Positions 43,772 through 53,005 are shown, counted from the stretch's first letter. The stretch is 64,000 nucleotides of DNA from Flavisolibacter longurius (GCA_014163555.1 JACJGO010000012.1:91152-155151), one strand, 5' to 3'. Notes: generated from the sequence alone by a model not told the origin. Numbers and translations are program-made.

Positions 43772-46207
43772 GTGTACCTGATTTCAACCATTTGCACAAT
43801 TCTGAAAGGCCAACTGGTGCAGGGCGGCGAATGGGAAATTCGTCACCTGTTGTACGACAGCCGCCGCATCCAGCATCCCGAAACCTCGCTTTTTTTTGCC
43901 ATAAAAACAGCCCATAACGACGGGCACCGCTACCTCTCCGAAGCGTACCAAAAGGGCATTCGTGCTTTTGTGGTGAGTGAAGAGGTAGCGCTGGAAGACG
44001 CAGTTGTCATCAGGGTCGATGATACACTGGCGGCCCTGCAGGCCCTGGCCGCCTGGCACCGGTCTCAATTCAGCATTCCTGTGATCGGAATCACGGGAAG
44101 CAATGGTAAAACAGTTGTGAAAGAATGGCTGACGCAAATGCTGGAGGAAGATTTTTCCATTGTTCGCAGCCCTAAAAGTTTTAATTCGCAACTGGGTGTT
44201 CCGCTTAGTGTGTGGGAACTCGGCCCGCAACACACGTTGGGAATTTTCGAAGCCGGCATTTCTACGGTAGGCGAAATGGAAAACCTGCAAAAAATCATCC
44301 AACCTACGATCGGCATTCTAACCAATATTGGCGAAGCCCACAACGAGGGCTTTGTTTCGCTGGAAGAAAAACTGCAGGAAAAGCTGCTCCTGTTTAAAGA
44401 CGCCGAAATCGTCATTGGTGAACAAAAATGGTTGCAACAATCAACACGACCGGTGTTTAGTTGGAGCCGGGAAGATGGCGCTGACGTTTTGGTTCGATCC
44501 ATAGCGACAACAGGTGGCCGAACTGAAATTACAGTTGCTTATGATGGAAAAATAGTTTCCATTCAGATACCCTTTATTGATGATGCGTCTATCCAGAATG
44601 CCATCACCTGTGTTTGTATTTTGCTCTTTTTAAAGAAAGATATTACCGCGTACCGGCAGCGTTTTTTACAACTACACCCGGTGGACATGCGCCTGCAACT
44701 GCAGCACGCCATCAACAATTGCCTGCTGGTAAATGACAGTTACAGTGCTGATATCAATTCGCTGACGATAGCCTTGCATTTTCTTGCAGAGCAAAGCTCC
44801 GGCCGAAAGCAAACGGTTATTTTATCCGATTTCCAGGAGACCGGCCGTGGGGATGAAACCTTGTACGCTGCCATCGCAAACCTGCTGTTGTCTAATGGTG
44901 TTCAAAGAGTAATCGCCATCGGCGAAAAAATAAGTGTGCAACTAAGCGAAAAACTTTCACCATCGATTGCAGTGCAGGCATTTACTTCTACCGAAAATTT
45001 TATTGAGAATTTCAGAAGCTCGCAGTTTGCCGGTGAGATTATTCTTCTCAAGGGAGCCCGCAAGGCAGGCTTTGAACGCATCGCTGCTCTGTTTGAACAA
45101 AAGCTACACGGAACGGTTTTGCAGATCAACCTGTCGGCACTGGCGCACAACCTGCGGCAATACCAAAAAATACTTCAGCCGTCCACGCGGATTATGGCCA
45201 TGGTGAAAGCGTTTTCTTACGGCAGTGGCGGCGCCGAAATTGCCTCCGTGTTGCAGTTTCATAACACCGCTTACCTTGGCGTTGCATATGCCGATGAAGG
45301 CATTGACCTGGTAAAGGCTGGCATCACAGTGCCCATTATGGTCATGAACCCGGAAGCCTCATCGTATGCCGCCATTGTTGATCATGCACTGCAGCCGGTA
45401 TTGTATTCGGCGCAGCGGCTAGCCGAATTTGAAGCCTATATAAATAGCCAGGGCTTGAGCAACTATCCTGTGCACCTTGAGGTGGAAACCGGCATGAACC
45501 GCCTTGGACTTTCACTGGAAGATATAGCAGCAGTTGCAGAGCAACTGGCAGCCTCCACTACGCTCCATGTCCAATCCTTGTTCAGTCATCTGGCGGCCAG
45601 CGAAAGCCCCGAAATGGATGATTTTACCAACCTGCAGGCAAAACGATTTATCCAGGCCGCCGAAATTCTCCGTAAAAAAATTGCTTACCCCTTTTTGCAA
45701 CATATTTCCAATACGGCCGGTATTATCCGGCACCCGCAGTTGCAGATGGATATGGTACGACTTGGGATCGGCCTTTACGGCATTGCCTTCGATGCGGAAG
45801 ATGTTTTGCCACTGGAACCGGTGGCCACGTTGCGTTCTACCATTGCCCAGATCAAAACGGTGAAGAAGGGAGAATCGGTGAGCTACAACCGCAGGGGTGT
45901 CGCGAAGCGTGATTCCCGCATTGCTACGGTGCGTATCGGTTATGCTGATGGGTACTCGCGTCGCTTTGGCAATGGCGTAGGCAAAATGTGGGTGAGGGGT
46001 AGCATCGCACCTGTTATCGGCACTGTTTGCATGGACATGACCATGATCGATATTACGGACATTTCTGGCGTAAAGGAGGGTGATGATGTCATCGTATTTG
46101 GCAAAGAACTTCCGGTGCAGGAAGTGGCGGCATGGGGTGAAACCATTCCCTACGAGATCATGACGTCGGTATCGCAACGGGTGAAAAGGGTTTATTATTA
46201 CGAGTAA
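43772..46207 (+). CDS. bifunctional MurF-like ligase / alanine racemase
   Basis: The 811-residue protein starts at GTG, nine bases after terC. Residues 1-450 are a MurF-type Mur ligase (GITGSNGKTVVKEW, EAGISTVGEMENL, GEAHNEGF). Residues 455-811 are a PLP alanine racemase, with K479 in MAMVKAFSYG and the catalytic tyrosine Y724 in IGYADGYSR. It would make D-Ala and join it to peptidoglycan precursors. Such fusions are known in Bacteroidota. The MurF part has DSYSADINS where a canonical MurF has DAYNANPSS, so its ligase activity is open to question while a separate murF exists. Confidence 0.9.
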   Translation: MYLISTICTILKGQLVQGGEWEIRHLLYDSRRIQHPETSLFFAIKTAHNDGHRYLSEAYQKGIRAFVVSEEVALEDAVVIRVDDTLAALQALAAWHRSQFSIPVIGITGSNGKTVVKEWLTQMLEEDFSIVRSPKSFNSQLGVPLSVWELGPQHTLGIFEAGISTVGEMENLQKIIQPTIGILTNIGEAHNEGFVSLEEKLQEKLLLFKDAEIVIGEQKWLQQSTRPVFSWSREDGADVLVRSIATTGGRTEITVAYDGKIVSIQIPFIDDASIQNAITCVCILLFLKKDITAYRQRFLQLHPVDMRLQLQHAINNCLLVNDSYSADINSLTIALHFLAEQSSGRKQTVILSDFQETGRGDETLYAAIANLLLSNGVQRVIAIGEKISVQLSEKLSPSIAVQAFTSTENFIENFRSSQFAGEIILLKGARKAGFERIAALFEQKLHGTVLQINLSALAHNLRQYQKILQPSTRIMAMVKAFSYGSGGAEIASVLQFHNTAYLGVAYADEGIDLVKAGITVPIMVMNPEASSYAAIVDHALQPVLYSAQRLAEFEAYINSQGLSNYPVHLEVETGMNRLGLSLEDIAAVAEQLAASTTLHVQSLFSHLAASESPEMDDFTNLQAKRFIQAAEILRKKIAYPFLQHISNTAGIIRHPQLQMDMVRLGIGLYGIAFDAEDVLPLEPVATLRSTIAQIKTVKKGESVSYNRRGVAKRDSRIATVRIGYADGYSRRFGNGVGKMWVRGSIAPVIGTVCMDMTMIDITDISGVKEGDDVIVFGKELPVQEVAAWGETIPYEIMTSVSQRVKRVYYYE

Positions 46208-46562
46208 GGCCCTCTATCTCCCGCTTGATTAGGCGAGACTAAGTTTTGAGTCATTCTTCTTTTTCAACTAAGCTTTCATTGGCACAAAGGTCATACGGAA
46301 GTGTGTATTTTCTTTTAGTGAAAATATTGCCATTCCACACTGCTTCACAGTGAAGAATGGTCGCACAGAGCAAAGGAGGAAAGGAGATATAAGGCTACTA
46401 AACAACAACTAATTGGCAAAAGTGAAAACGTAACAATCATCTCCTTTCCTCCTTTGCTTTGTGCAAATAAAATATTGGCGAAGCCAATACAAAGTGCATT
46501 ATCAATGGTTGCAGCAGTAAATAATCCCATCTTTCTTCATCTCCTCTTAAGGTTGACAGGAG
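46208..46562. other. intergenic region with nested inverted repeats
   Basis: Besides the 26-base inverted repeat listed separately, it holds a hairpin from CCATTC near 46330 to GAATGG near 46360 with an inner CACTG/CAGTG stem. A 7-bp stem with GAA loop lies at 46473-46479 with 46483-46489. No open reading frame is credible here. Confidence 0.5.
46363..46464. repeat. 26-base inverted repeat built from 8-base units
   Basis: Arms 46363-46388 and 46439-46464 pair at all 26 positions with a single G:U. Each arm splits into 8-base units (GCACAGAG, CAAAGGAG, GAAAGGAG). The loop is 50 bases. It lies between murF-alr and ispF. Confidence 0.75.
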
Positions 46563-46563
46563 G

Positions 46564-46571
46564 TATCTTTG
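46564..46571 (+). promoter_or_regulatory. -7 element of ispF
   Basis: TATCTTTG is an exact TAnnTTTG word 15 bases before ATG 46587. It supports that start over the upstream TTG at 46569, which would overlap the promoter. Confidence 0.55.
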
Positions 46572-46586
46572 CGCAAAATTTTTTTT

Positions 46587-47066
46587 ATGAGTTATCGCAT
46601 TGGGCAGGGCGTGGATTTTCACCAGTTGGCAGAAGGAAGAGAATTGTGGTTGGGAGGCATTAAAATCGAACACAGCAAAGGTGCCGTTGGTCACAGCGAT
46701 GCAGACGTGCTGCTGCACGCCATCTGCGATGGAATCCTGGGCGCAGCCAGCCTGGGAGATATCGGTACCCATTTTCCCGACACCGACCAGCAATACAAAA
46801 ACATCGACAGTAAAATTTTACTTCAGCGCTCCGTTGAACTGATAAAAAAACAAGGTTTCCTGATCGTAAATATCGACAGCACGCTGGTGCTCGAAAGGCC
46901 AAAGATCAAGCCTCATGTGCCGCAAATGCAGCAAACCATTGCGGCCATCTGCGGACTTTCGGCGGCCGATGTTTCCATCAAAGCCACAACCGCCGAGCAA
47001 ATGGGCTTTATCGGCCGCGAAGAAGGCCTGATGGCCTATGCCACGGTTTTATTGCAAAGGATTTAA
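46587..47066 (+). CDS. ispF: 2-C-methyl-D-erythritol 2,4-cyclodiphosphate synthase
   Basis: Start ATG 46587 (MSYRIGQGVDFH) fits the family and the promoter. The 159-residue enzyme makes the cyclic diphosphate in the MEP isoprenoid pathway. Zinc-site residues are D10 and H12 in GVDFH and the histidine of GHSDADVLLHAI. The segment GDIGTHFPDTD and the C-terminal KATTAEQMGFIGREEG are diagnostic. This pathway also feeds carotenoid synthesis (crtY in this window). Confidence 0.94.
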   Translation: MSYRIGQGVDFHQLAEGRELWLGGIKIEHSKGAVGHSDADVLLHAICDGILGAASLGDIGTHFPDTDQQYKNIDSKILLQRSVELIKKQGFLIVNIDSTLVLERPKIKPHVPQMQQTIAAICGLSAADVSIKATTAEQMGFIGREEGLMAYATVLLQRI

Positions 47067-47088
47067 CATCTTTCCTATCCCTACATTT

Positions 47089-47096
47089 TATCTTTG
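47089..47096 (+). promoter_or_regulatory. -7 element of dut
   Basis: TATCTTTG is an exact TAnnTTTG word that ends four bases before the dut ATG at 47101, suggesting a leaderless transcript. Confidence 0.55.
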
Positions 47097-47100
47097 AACG

Positions 47101-47541
47101 ATGCCCGTACACATCAGGATTATTAATCAATCACCCTTTCCGTTGCCGGAATACAGCACAGAGGGTTCAGCAGGCATGGACCTGCGGGCAAACATCACCG
47201 AAACGATAGCATTGCCTTCGCTGGGCCGGTGCCTGGTACCTACAGGGTTGTCCATTGCACTGCCGCCGGGTTTTGAAGCACAGGTGCGGCCCCGGAGTGG
47301 TTTGGCTATTCGCCAGGGTATAACCTGTCTGAACTCGCCAGGCACGGTGGACAGTGACTACCGCGGGGAAATTAAGGTTGTCTTAATAAACCTTTCCGCA
47401 GAAACGCAACTCTTAGAGCCGGGTGAACGCATTGCACAACTGGTGATTCAGCAGGTAGAAAAAGCTGTTTGGCAGCCTGTAGACGTATTGGACGAAACAA
47501 CACGAAATGCCGGCGGATTTGGTTCTACCGGAAAACTGTAA
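47101..47541 (+). CDS. dut: dUTP diphosphatase
   Basis: The 146-residue enzyme removes dUTP and supplies dUMP. All five trimeric dUTPase motifs are visible in order: [36 protein letters not shown] and the glycine-rich end [12 protein letters not shown]. It is followed after two bases by the DUF4292 lipoprotein gene, so these form an operon with the envC-like gene beyond. Confidence 0.95.
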   Translation: MPVHIRIINQSPFPLPEYSTEGSAGMDLRANITETIALPSLGRCLVPTGLSIALPPGFEAQVRPRSGLAIRQGITCLNSPGTVDSDYRGEIKVVLINLSAETQLLEPGERIAQLVIQQVEKAVWQPVDVLDETTRNAGGFGSTGKL

Positions 47542-47543
47542 GC

Positions 47544-48353
47544 ATGAAAAAACTAGTCTTTTTTATAGGCCTTATAGCGGTTCTGGCTTCCTGCCGGTCC
47601 ACCCGCACCATCAGCAATGCCGTATCCAAAAAAGATTCTGCAGCACGAACTGTACCGGCAGTGGCAAAGGTTGATACGCAGCAATTGATTCGGGAAGCGC
47701 TGCAGCAGGTGCAGGCCAACCGCATCGATTACCAGACCTTCAACGCCAAGGTTGCCATTGATTACAAGGGAACCGACGGAAAAGGCTACGGCGTCAACGC
47801 CAATATTAAAATGTACAAGGATAGTGCGATCTGGGTTTCGGCAAACGCCATCCTGGGTATTGAGGCCATGCGGGTGCTGGTGACAAAGGATTCGGTAAAG
47901 CTGCTCAACAAGCTGGAAAAAGTATACACAGCCCGCAGTATCGGATACCTGCAGGAAGTAACCTCTCTACCGCTCAACCTGTACACATTACAGGATATGA
48001 TCATCGGCAACCCGGTTTATCTGGACTCCAATATTGTCCGGTATTCGAATGGAAACGGCGTCATCAGCCTGATAAGTTTGGGTGAATATTTCAGGAACCT
48101 GCTCATGCTGAACGAAACGGACAAACGCATCATTCAAAGCAAACTGGATGATACGAATCCAATGCACAGCCGGACAGCGGATCTTTGGTACAGCGACTAT
48201 GAAACAAAAAAAGGGCCGCTGTTTGCCACCAAGCGGGAGATAGCCGTTTCCGGAAAAGGGCGGCTGGAAATAAAGCTGGATTATAAGAATTATGCGTTTA
48301 ATGAGCCGGTAGAGTTTCCTTTTTCGATACCGAAAAATTACCAGCGCAATTAA
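47544..48353 (+). CDS. DUF4292 lipoprotein
   Basis: Start ATG 47544 gives a normal lipoprotein signal (lipobox LASC); an upstream in-frame reading overlaps dut. The 269-residue protein matches DUF4292, a Bacteroidota family with a LolA/LolB-like half-barrel. Visible segments are FNAKVAIDYKGTDG, IWVSANAILGIEAMRVLVTKDSVKLLNK and ISLGEYFRNLL. It may help lipoprotein or lipid handling at the outer membrane; that is inference. It links dut to the envC-like gene. Confidence 0.83.
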   Translation: MKKLVFFIGLIAVLASCRSTRTISNAVSKKDSAARTVPAVAKVDTQQLIREALQQVQANRIDYQTFNAKVAIDYKGTDGKGYGVNANIKMYKDSAIWVSANAILGIEAMRVLVTKDSVKLLNKLEKVYTARSIGYLQEVTSLPLNLYTLQDMIIGNPVYLDSNIVRYSNGNGVISLISLGEYFRNLLMLNETDKRIIQSKLDDTNPMHSRTADLWYSDYETKKGPLFATKREIAVSGKGRLEIKLDYKNYAFNEPVEFPFSIPKNYQRN

Positions 48354-48464
48354 AATTTATTTCTGTTTTTTGCGTTTCTTCCTTTCGGCGGAAGCATAAA
48401 GCATGCTGAAAATCATGCTTTCGTGTGAGATGGAAAACCAAAACGTAAAATCAAAAGGCATCAC

Positions 48465-49769
48465 ATGAAAAAACTTTTGCTTCTTTCTACCCTTGTTTTC
48501 AGCCTGCTGGCTGCTGTTGCACAAAGCGACAAAGAAACCATGCAGCGGGAACGGCAGCGGCTGCAGCAGGAGTTGAAGGAGATCCAGGCAAACTATAACA
48601 AGGTAAAAGGCCAGCAAAAGGCGACCCTGGGCCAGTTGAACATGTTGCAGAACAAAATGCAGTTGCAGAACCGCTACATCAGCAACATCAACAATGAGAT
48701 CAAGCTCCTGAACGACGATATCTACCTGAGCAATGTGGAGCTCACCCGCCTGCAGCGCCAGATGGATACGCTGAAATCCGAATATGCCCGCAGCGTGGTA
48801 TATGCCTACAAAAACAACAGCACGTACGATTACCTGAACTTTATTTTTTCGGCAGGTAGCTTTAACGATGCCCTGCGCCGTGTGGCTTACCTGAAGTCAT
48901 ACAGAGCATACAATGAGTCCAAAGTAAAAACGATCAAAGAAACCCAATCACTGATCGAACAACGCAAGCAACAGTTACTTTCCAAGACCAATCAAAAACA
49001 ATCGGCACTGACAAACCAGAAGGTGCAATTGAACGAACTGGAAGATCAAAAAAAGGAAAAAGACCAGGTAGTAGCCAAGCTGAAATCACAGGCCAGCGAT
49101 CTTTCCAAACAGATTGCGGTGAAGAAAAAGCGTGACCAGCAGTTGCGTAACCAGATTGCTGCCGTTATCCGCCGCGAGATTGAAAAAGCAAAAGAAGAAG
49201 AAAGAAAACGTATAGCCGCCGCCAAGGCAGCGGAAGCCGCCAAGCCGAAAACATCTGCCGGTGCAAACAATAATTCGGCAACGGCCAGTACAACCACCAC
49301 AACGACATCAAAATCAGCACCGGCCCGCCGGGAAACCATTCCGCTGAACGAAGGCGAACTGAAACTGGCCAACTCGTTTGAGCGCAGCAAGGGCGGACTT
49401 CCCTGGCCTGTGGACAATGGACTGGTGAGCATTCCGTTTGGTGTGAGCAAAGTGGGAGACCTGATGATGGATAACCCGGGATTGACCATCTCTACACAAT
49501 CGGCGGGGGTAACCGTGAAAGCCGTTTATGATGGCGAAGTGAGTGCCGTTTCCAACACCGGTGAAGGAATGATGGTGATGATCCGCCATGGACGTTATTT
49601 TACCGTGTACAGCAATCTTTCTTCCGCTTCCGTCAGTAGGGGCGATGTGGTGAAGACCGGCCAGGCCATTGGCCGTGCCGCTACGGCTGACGACGGCACC
49701 GGTGGCCAGGTGGATTTTATGTTGATGGTGGGTCAAAGCAACGTAAACCCACGACCCTGGCTGCGATAA
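48465..49769 (+). CDS. EnvC-like murein hydrolase activator with degenerate LytM domain
   Basis: The 434-residue protein has a signal peptide ending at VAQ. A long coiled coil covers about residues 22-245, then a low-complexity Ala/Lys/Thr linker, and a LytM/M23 domain at about 330-434. The zinc ligands of active M23 enzymes are missing: the segment PFGVSKVGDL lacks the first histidine, and VDFMLM stands where HxH is expected. It should therefore activate amidases rather than cut peptidoglycan, as EnvC does. A 46-base palindromic terminator follows. Confidence 0.88.
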   Translation: MKKLLLLSTLVFSLLAAVAQSDKETMQRERQRLQQELKEIQANYNKVKGQQKATLGQLNMLQNKMQLQNRYISNINNEIKLLNDDIYLSNVELTRLQRQMDTLKSEYARSVVYAYKNNSTYDYLNFIFSAGSFNDALRRVAYLKSYRAYNESKVKTIKETQSLIEQRKQQLLSKTNQKQSALTNQKVQLNELEDQKKEKDQVVAKLKSQASDLSKQIAVKKKRDQQLRNQIAAVIRREIEKAKEEERKRIAAAKAAEAAKPKTSAGANNNSATASTTTTTTSKSAPARRETIPLNEGELKLANSFERSKGGLPWPVDNGLVSIPFGVSKVGDLMMDNPGLTISTQSAGVTVKAVYDGEVSAVSNTGEGMMVMIRHGRYFTVYSNLSSASVSRGDVVKTGQAIGRAATADDGTGGQVDFMLMVGQSNVNPRPWLR

Positions 49770-49776
49770 AAAGCGG

Positions 49777-49922
49777 GTGGTGAGAAGCAAGTAGCGAGTA
49801 GCCCTTTACTGCAATCTTTTCTTATAAAACAATAACCTCCTGAATGTTCAGGAGGTTATTGTTTTATAGGAAGGTTCAAACTATTTGCTAGTCGCTTCTT
49901 ACTACAGACTACTCGCTCTTAC
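49777..49922. repeat. paired 7-base periodic arrays flanking a terminator
   Basis: 49777-49804 reads GTGGTGA, GAAGCAA, GTAGCGA, GTAGCCC. 49881-49922 reads CTATTTG, CTAGTCG, CTTCTTA, CTACAGA, CTACTCG, CTCTTAC. Arms 49777-49801 and 49881-49905 are inverse complements at 19 of 25 positions. The envC/bshA terminator palindrome sits between them. Confidence 0.7.
49823..49868. terminator. 46-base palindromic bidirectional terminator
   Basis: 22 perfectly complementary bases on each side (49823-49844 with 49847-49868) serve both the envC-like gene and the converging bshA. A-run and T-run sit at the ends of the stem. Confidence 0.92.
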
Positions 49923-51055
49923 TGAACCAATTCGCCCCGAAGTACATCTTCGTACAGTTTTTCATAAAGAGGAACAATGTTCTTAATGTCGAAAGAATGC
50001 GCATGAGCCGCGGCGGCGGCTTTAAAATCTTGCAGCCGTGCTTCGTCCTGTAGGATCTCGATGGCATACCGACTCATCGTCTCCACATCGCCAACATCAC
50101 CCATAAAACCCACTTTTCCGTGTACCATAATTTCAGGCAGACCACCGGCATTTGTAGAGATCACCGGCACGCCAGCCGCCATGGCTTCCAGGGCGGCCAG
50201 GCCAAAGCTTTCGTAGTCAGATGTCAGCAGGAAAAGATCGGCAATGGCCAGGATGTCTTCCATCTGCTCCTGCTTGCCCACAAACCGAACATTGTCACAG
50301 ACCTTTAGTTCGCGGCAAAGCTGTTCGGCCGTACCCCGTTCCGGGCCATCACCCACAAACAGCAGTTTTGCAGGAACCTTTTTTTGAATGTTGTAAAAGA
50401 TCTTTACCACATCCTGCACCCGTTTTACTTTGCGGAAGTTAGAGGCATGGAGTAAAATGCGTTCGCCTTCGGGAGCTATCACTTTGCGGAAAGCATCGAT
50501 GGGCTTGCGGTTAAAGCGTTCAACGTCCACGAAGTTGTGAATAACCTCAATGGGCTTTTCGATTTTAAAATAGCGATAGGTTTCATCCCGCAGATTGTTT
50601 GAAACCGCGGTAATGGCATCGCTTTGGTTGATGGAAAACGCTACCACCGGCGCATAAGTTTTATCCCGCCCTACCAGAGTAATATCCGTACCATGAAGGG
50701 TGGTGATCACCGGGATATGAATGCCTTCAGCTTCCAGAATTTTTTTGGCCATGTAGGCTGCAGAAGCATGCGGGATGGCATAGTGCACATGCAGCAATTG
50801 CAGGTTGTTGTTTTTGATGACATCTACCAGCGTACTCGAAAGCGCCGTTTCGTACGGCGGGTAATCAAATAGCGGGTAGGTGGGTACCTGCACTTCGTGG
50901 TAATAAAGATTGGGAATAAAATGATTGAGCCTGACCGGCTGCTGGTATGTTATAAAGTGAACCTGGTGGCCTTTCTGTGCCAATGCTTTTCCTAACTCTG
51001 TTGCCAATACACCGCTACCGCCAAATGTAGGGTAGCAAACGATGCCTATCCTCAT
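49919..51055 (-). CDS. bshA: N-acetyl-alpha-D-glucosaminyl L-malate synthase
   Basis: Start ATG 51055 ([15 protein letters not shown]) is the usual BshA N-terminus. The 378-residue GT4 glycosyltransferase joins GlcNAc from UDP-GlcNAc to malate, the first step of bacillithiol synthesis. [30 protein letters not shown] and the donor-site run [22 protein letters not shown] are typical. It is a single gene here; bshB and bshC are not in the window. Confidence 0.9.
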   Translation of the reverse strand: MRIGIVCYPTFGGSGVLATELGKALAQKGHQVHFITYQQPVRLNHFIPNLYYHEVQVPTYPLFDYPPYETALSSTLVDVIKNNNLQLLHVHYAIPHASAAYMAKKILEAEGIHIPVITTLHGTDITLVGRDKTYAPVVAFSINQSDAITAVSNNLRDETYRYFKIEKPIEVIHNFVDVERFNRKPIDAFRKVIAPEGERILLHASNFRKVKRVQDVVKIFYNIQKKVPAKLLFVGDGPERGTAEQLCRELKVCDNVRFVGKQEQMEDILAIADLFLLTSDYESFGLAALEAMAAGVPVISTNAGGLPEIMVHGKVGFMGDVGDVETMSRYAIEILQDEARLQDFKAAAAAHAHSFDIKNIVPLYEKLYEDVLRGELVQ

Positions 51056-51210
51056 ACAAATATTTTCAAACAACTAAGGTAGGGATTTGGTTGATACTCC
51101 TTTTCCTCTTTGTACGAATGGAAGGGCATAGAAACGCTGCCGTAGCAGTTTTGGCATTTCAACAACAATTCTGCAGAGCTGCTTTTAAAGTTTAAGTATC
51201 ATTGCAGGCT

Positions 51211-52584
51211 ATGAAAAAGTTTCTCTTTTCCCTGATTCCGATTTGTACTGCTTTGTGTGGATTCGCACAAAACGAGGATTCGCTTTTCATTCGCCGCATG
51301 GCGGATCACATCCTGCAAAATGGAAAGGCTTATGATGATCTTCGGGTACTGACCAAAAACATCGGTCCACGCCTGGCCGGCTCCAAAGGCATGGTCAAGT
51401 CAGAAGCCTGGGGATTAAAAGCCATGCAGGAAGCCGGTGCCGAAAATGCCTGGTTGCAACAATGCATGGTGCCGCATTGGGAACGGGGTGGAAAAGATGC
51501 CGCCACCGCATCGTATAAAAACAAAGGAAAAGCGGAAACCAGAAAGCTTGACGTGTTGGCACTGGGAAATTCCGTGGGCAGTATGAAACCACTGAAAGGT
51601 GATGTGATTGAGATTAAGAACTTCACCGAACTGGAAGCAAAAAAAGACCGGTTAAAAGGTAAGATTGTTTTTTATAACTACCCTTTCAACAACACGTTTG
51701 TCAGTACGTTTAATGCTTACCGTGAGGCAGGTGCTTACCGCAGTCAGGGACCCAGTCGGGCCGCCCGTTATGGAGCCATTGGCGCCGTTGTGCGCAGCAT
51801 GAGCAATAGTACCGATAATCATCCGCATACCGGCGGAACGGCCTATAACGATTCATTCCCCAAAATACCGGCCGTTGCTGTGGGTCTCCAGGATGCGGAC
51901 TGGTTAAGTGAAACACTCAAAGGACAACCGGTTTCGGTAACACTGCACACACACGGAAAGTTCTTTCCCGATGCAATCGGTCATAATGTGATTGGTGAGA
52001 TAAAAGGATCCGAATTTCCCAATGAATATATCACAGTGGGTGGTCACCTTGACAGCTGGGATGCCGCCGAAGGGGCACATGATGATGGTGCCGGTTGTGT
52101 GCAGACCATTGAAATTCTTCGCACATTCAAAGCGCTTGGCTACAAGCCCAAACGTACCATTCGCTTTGTGCTGTTTGCTAACGAAGAGAATGGATTAAGG
52201 GGTGGTAACAAATATGCCGATGAGGCCAAGGCAAAAGGGGAGAAACACATCTTTGCACTGGAAAGTGATGCAGGAGGATTTACACCGAGAGGGTTTGGGA
52301 TCTCTGCTACTGATGCGCAATTTGCCAAAGCTTCATCCTGGAAAAACCTGCTGGCTCCTTATGGTGCCTGTGAGATTAATCGTGGTGGTGGCGGTGCCGA
52401 CATTGGTCCGCTGGCCCGTACACAGGGCACACCGGTAGCGGGTTTGGTACCCGATTCGCAGCGTTATTTTGATATCCATCATGCCCGAAACGACGTGTTT
52501 GAGGCTGTAAACAAACGGGAGTTGTTGCTGGGTGCCGTGAACATGGCTGCGTTGATTTACCTGGTTGATAAATATGGCTTATAA
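51211..52584 (+). CDS. secreted M28 family metallopeptidase (carboxypeptidase Q-like)
   Basis: Start ATG 51211 gives a signal peptide ending at GFAQ. The 457-residue protein has an inserted PA domain around residues 130-240 and then the two-zinc catalytic domain. Likely ligands and catalytic residues are H279 (GGHLDSWD), D291 (AHDDGAG), E325/E326 (FANEENG), D353 (ESDAGGF) and H423/H424 (DIHHARND). It should cleave dipeptides or remove terminal residues in the periplasm. A terminator follows. Confidence 0.9.
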   Translation: MKKFLFSLIPICTALCGFAQNEDSLFIRRMADHILQNGKAYDDLRVLTKNIGPRLAGSKGMVKSEAWGLKAMQEAGAENAWLQQCMVPHWERGGKDAATASYKNKGKAETRKLDVLALGNSVGSMKPLKGDVIEIKNFTELEAKKDRLKGKIVFYNYPFNNTFVSTFNAYREAGAYRSQGPSRAARYGAIGAVVRSMSNSTDNHPHTGGTAYNDSFPKIPAVAVGLQDADWLSETLKGQPVSVTLHTHGKFFPDAIGHNVIGEIKGSEFPNEYITVGGHLDSWDAAEGAHDDGAGCVQTIEILRTFKALGYKPKRTIRFVLFANEENGLRGGNKYADEAKAKGEKHIFALESDAGGFTPRGFGISATDAQFAKASSWKNLLAPYGACEINRGGGGADIGPLARTQGTPVAGLVPDSQRYFDIHHARNDVFEAVNKRELLLGAVNMAALIYLVDKYGL

Positions 52585-52633
52585 CCTTCGTTGCAGATAA
52601 ATAAGAAGCATACAGACTTTATCCGATTTTCAG

Positions 52634-52665
52634 CACCCGGCAGCGTTGCCGGGTGTTTGTTTTTC
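52634..52665 (+). terminator. rho-independent terminator after the M28 peptidase gene
   Basis: A 9-bp GC-rich stem (52634-52642 with 52647-52655), GCGT loop, and T-rich tail. Confidence 0.9.
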
Positions 52666-52689
52666 AAAAAAATGGTTACGCTATTTTTT

Positions 52690-53005
52690 ATAAGCAATCT
52701 TGGTGCTTTTTTCCTGTCCTGTTACACAAGTGTTGCTGGATTTGTGTTGGCGGAAAACCGGATGCGAACATCGGCAAAAGAGATTCGTGGTGTTGATAAA
52801 TGTTCAGGAGAAGAGCACGTATAAACAAGACAATGGCTGTCATTTCCAGGCCTTCTTCCACAGCAGCAAAAATCCCCTGCTGATGCCCGGCATTGCATAT
52901 ATTTTGGTGAACTATGCTCCTGCAAGTTCCATCCCGATGGCACTACCTACATAAAGAATAGAGGCAATGCCAAAACGGATTCATGTAGCGAAGGGAAGCC
53001 ATTGG
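52690..53005 (-). pseudogene. decayed membrane-protein gene, frameshifted
   Basis: Reading the minus strand across frames gives RYMNPF, then FGIASILYVGSAIGMELAGA before a stop. After a further frame change comes VEEGLEMTAIVLFIRALLLNIYQHHESLL. These pieces in order look like an uncharacterised multi-span membrane protein with conserved small and acidic residues. At least two frameshifts and two stops break it. Boundaries are approximate. From memory, similar E-rich membrane segments occur in intact proteins of other bacteria; I cannot name the family. Confidence 0.5.

Noticed and set aside
46363..46464. CRISPR or insertion-sequence end
   Set aside because: There are only two arms, in inverted orientation, no spacers of even length, no transposase and no target duplication.
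52591..52824. 77-residue open frame after the M28 peptidase gene
   Set aside because: It runs through the terminator hairpin at 52634-52665, lacks family features, and overlaps the decayed gene on the other strand.
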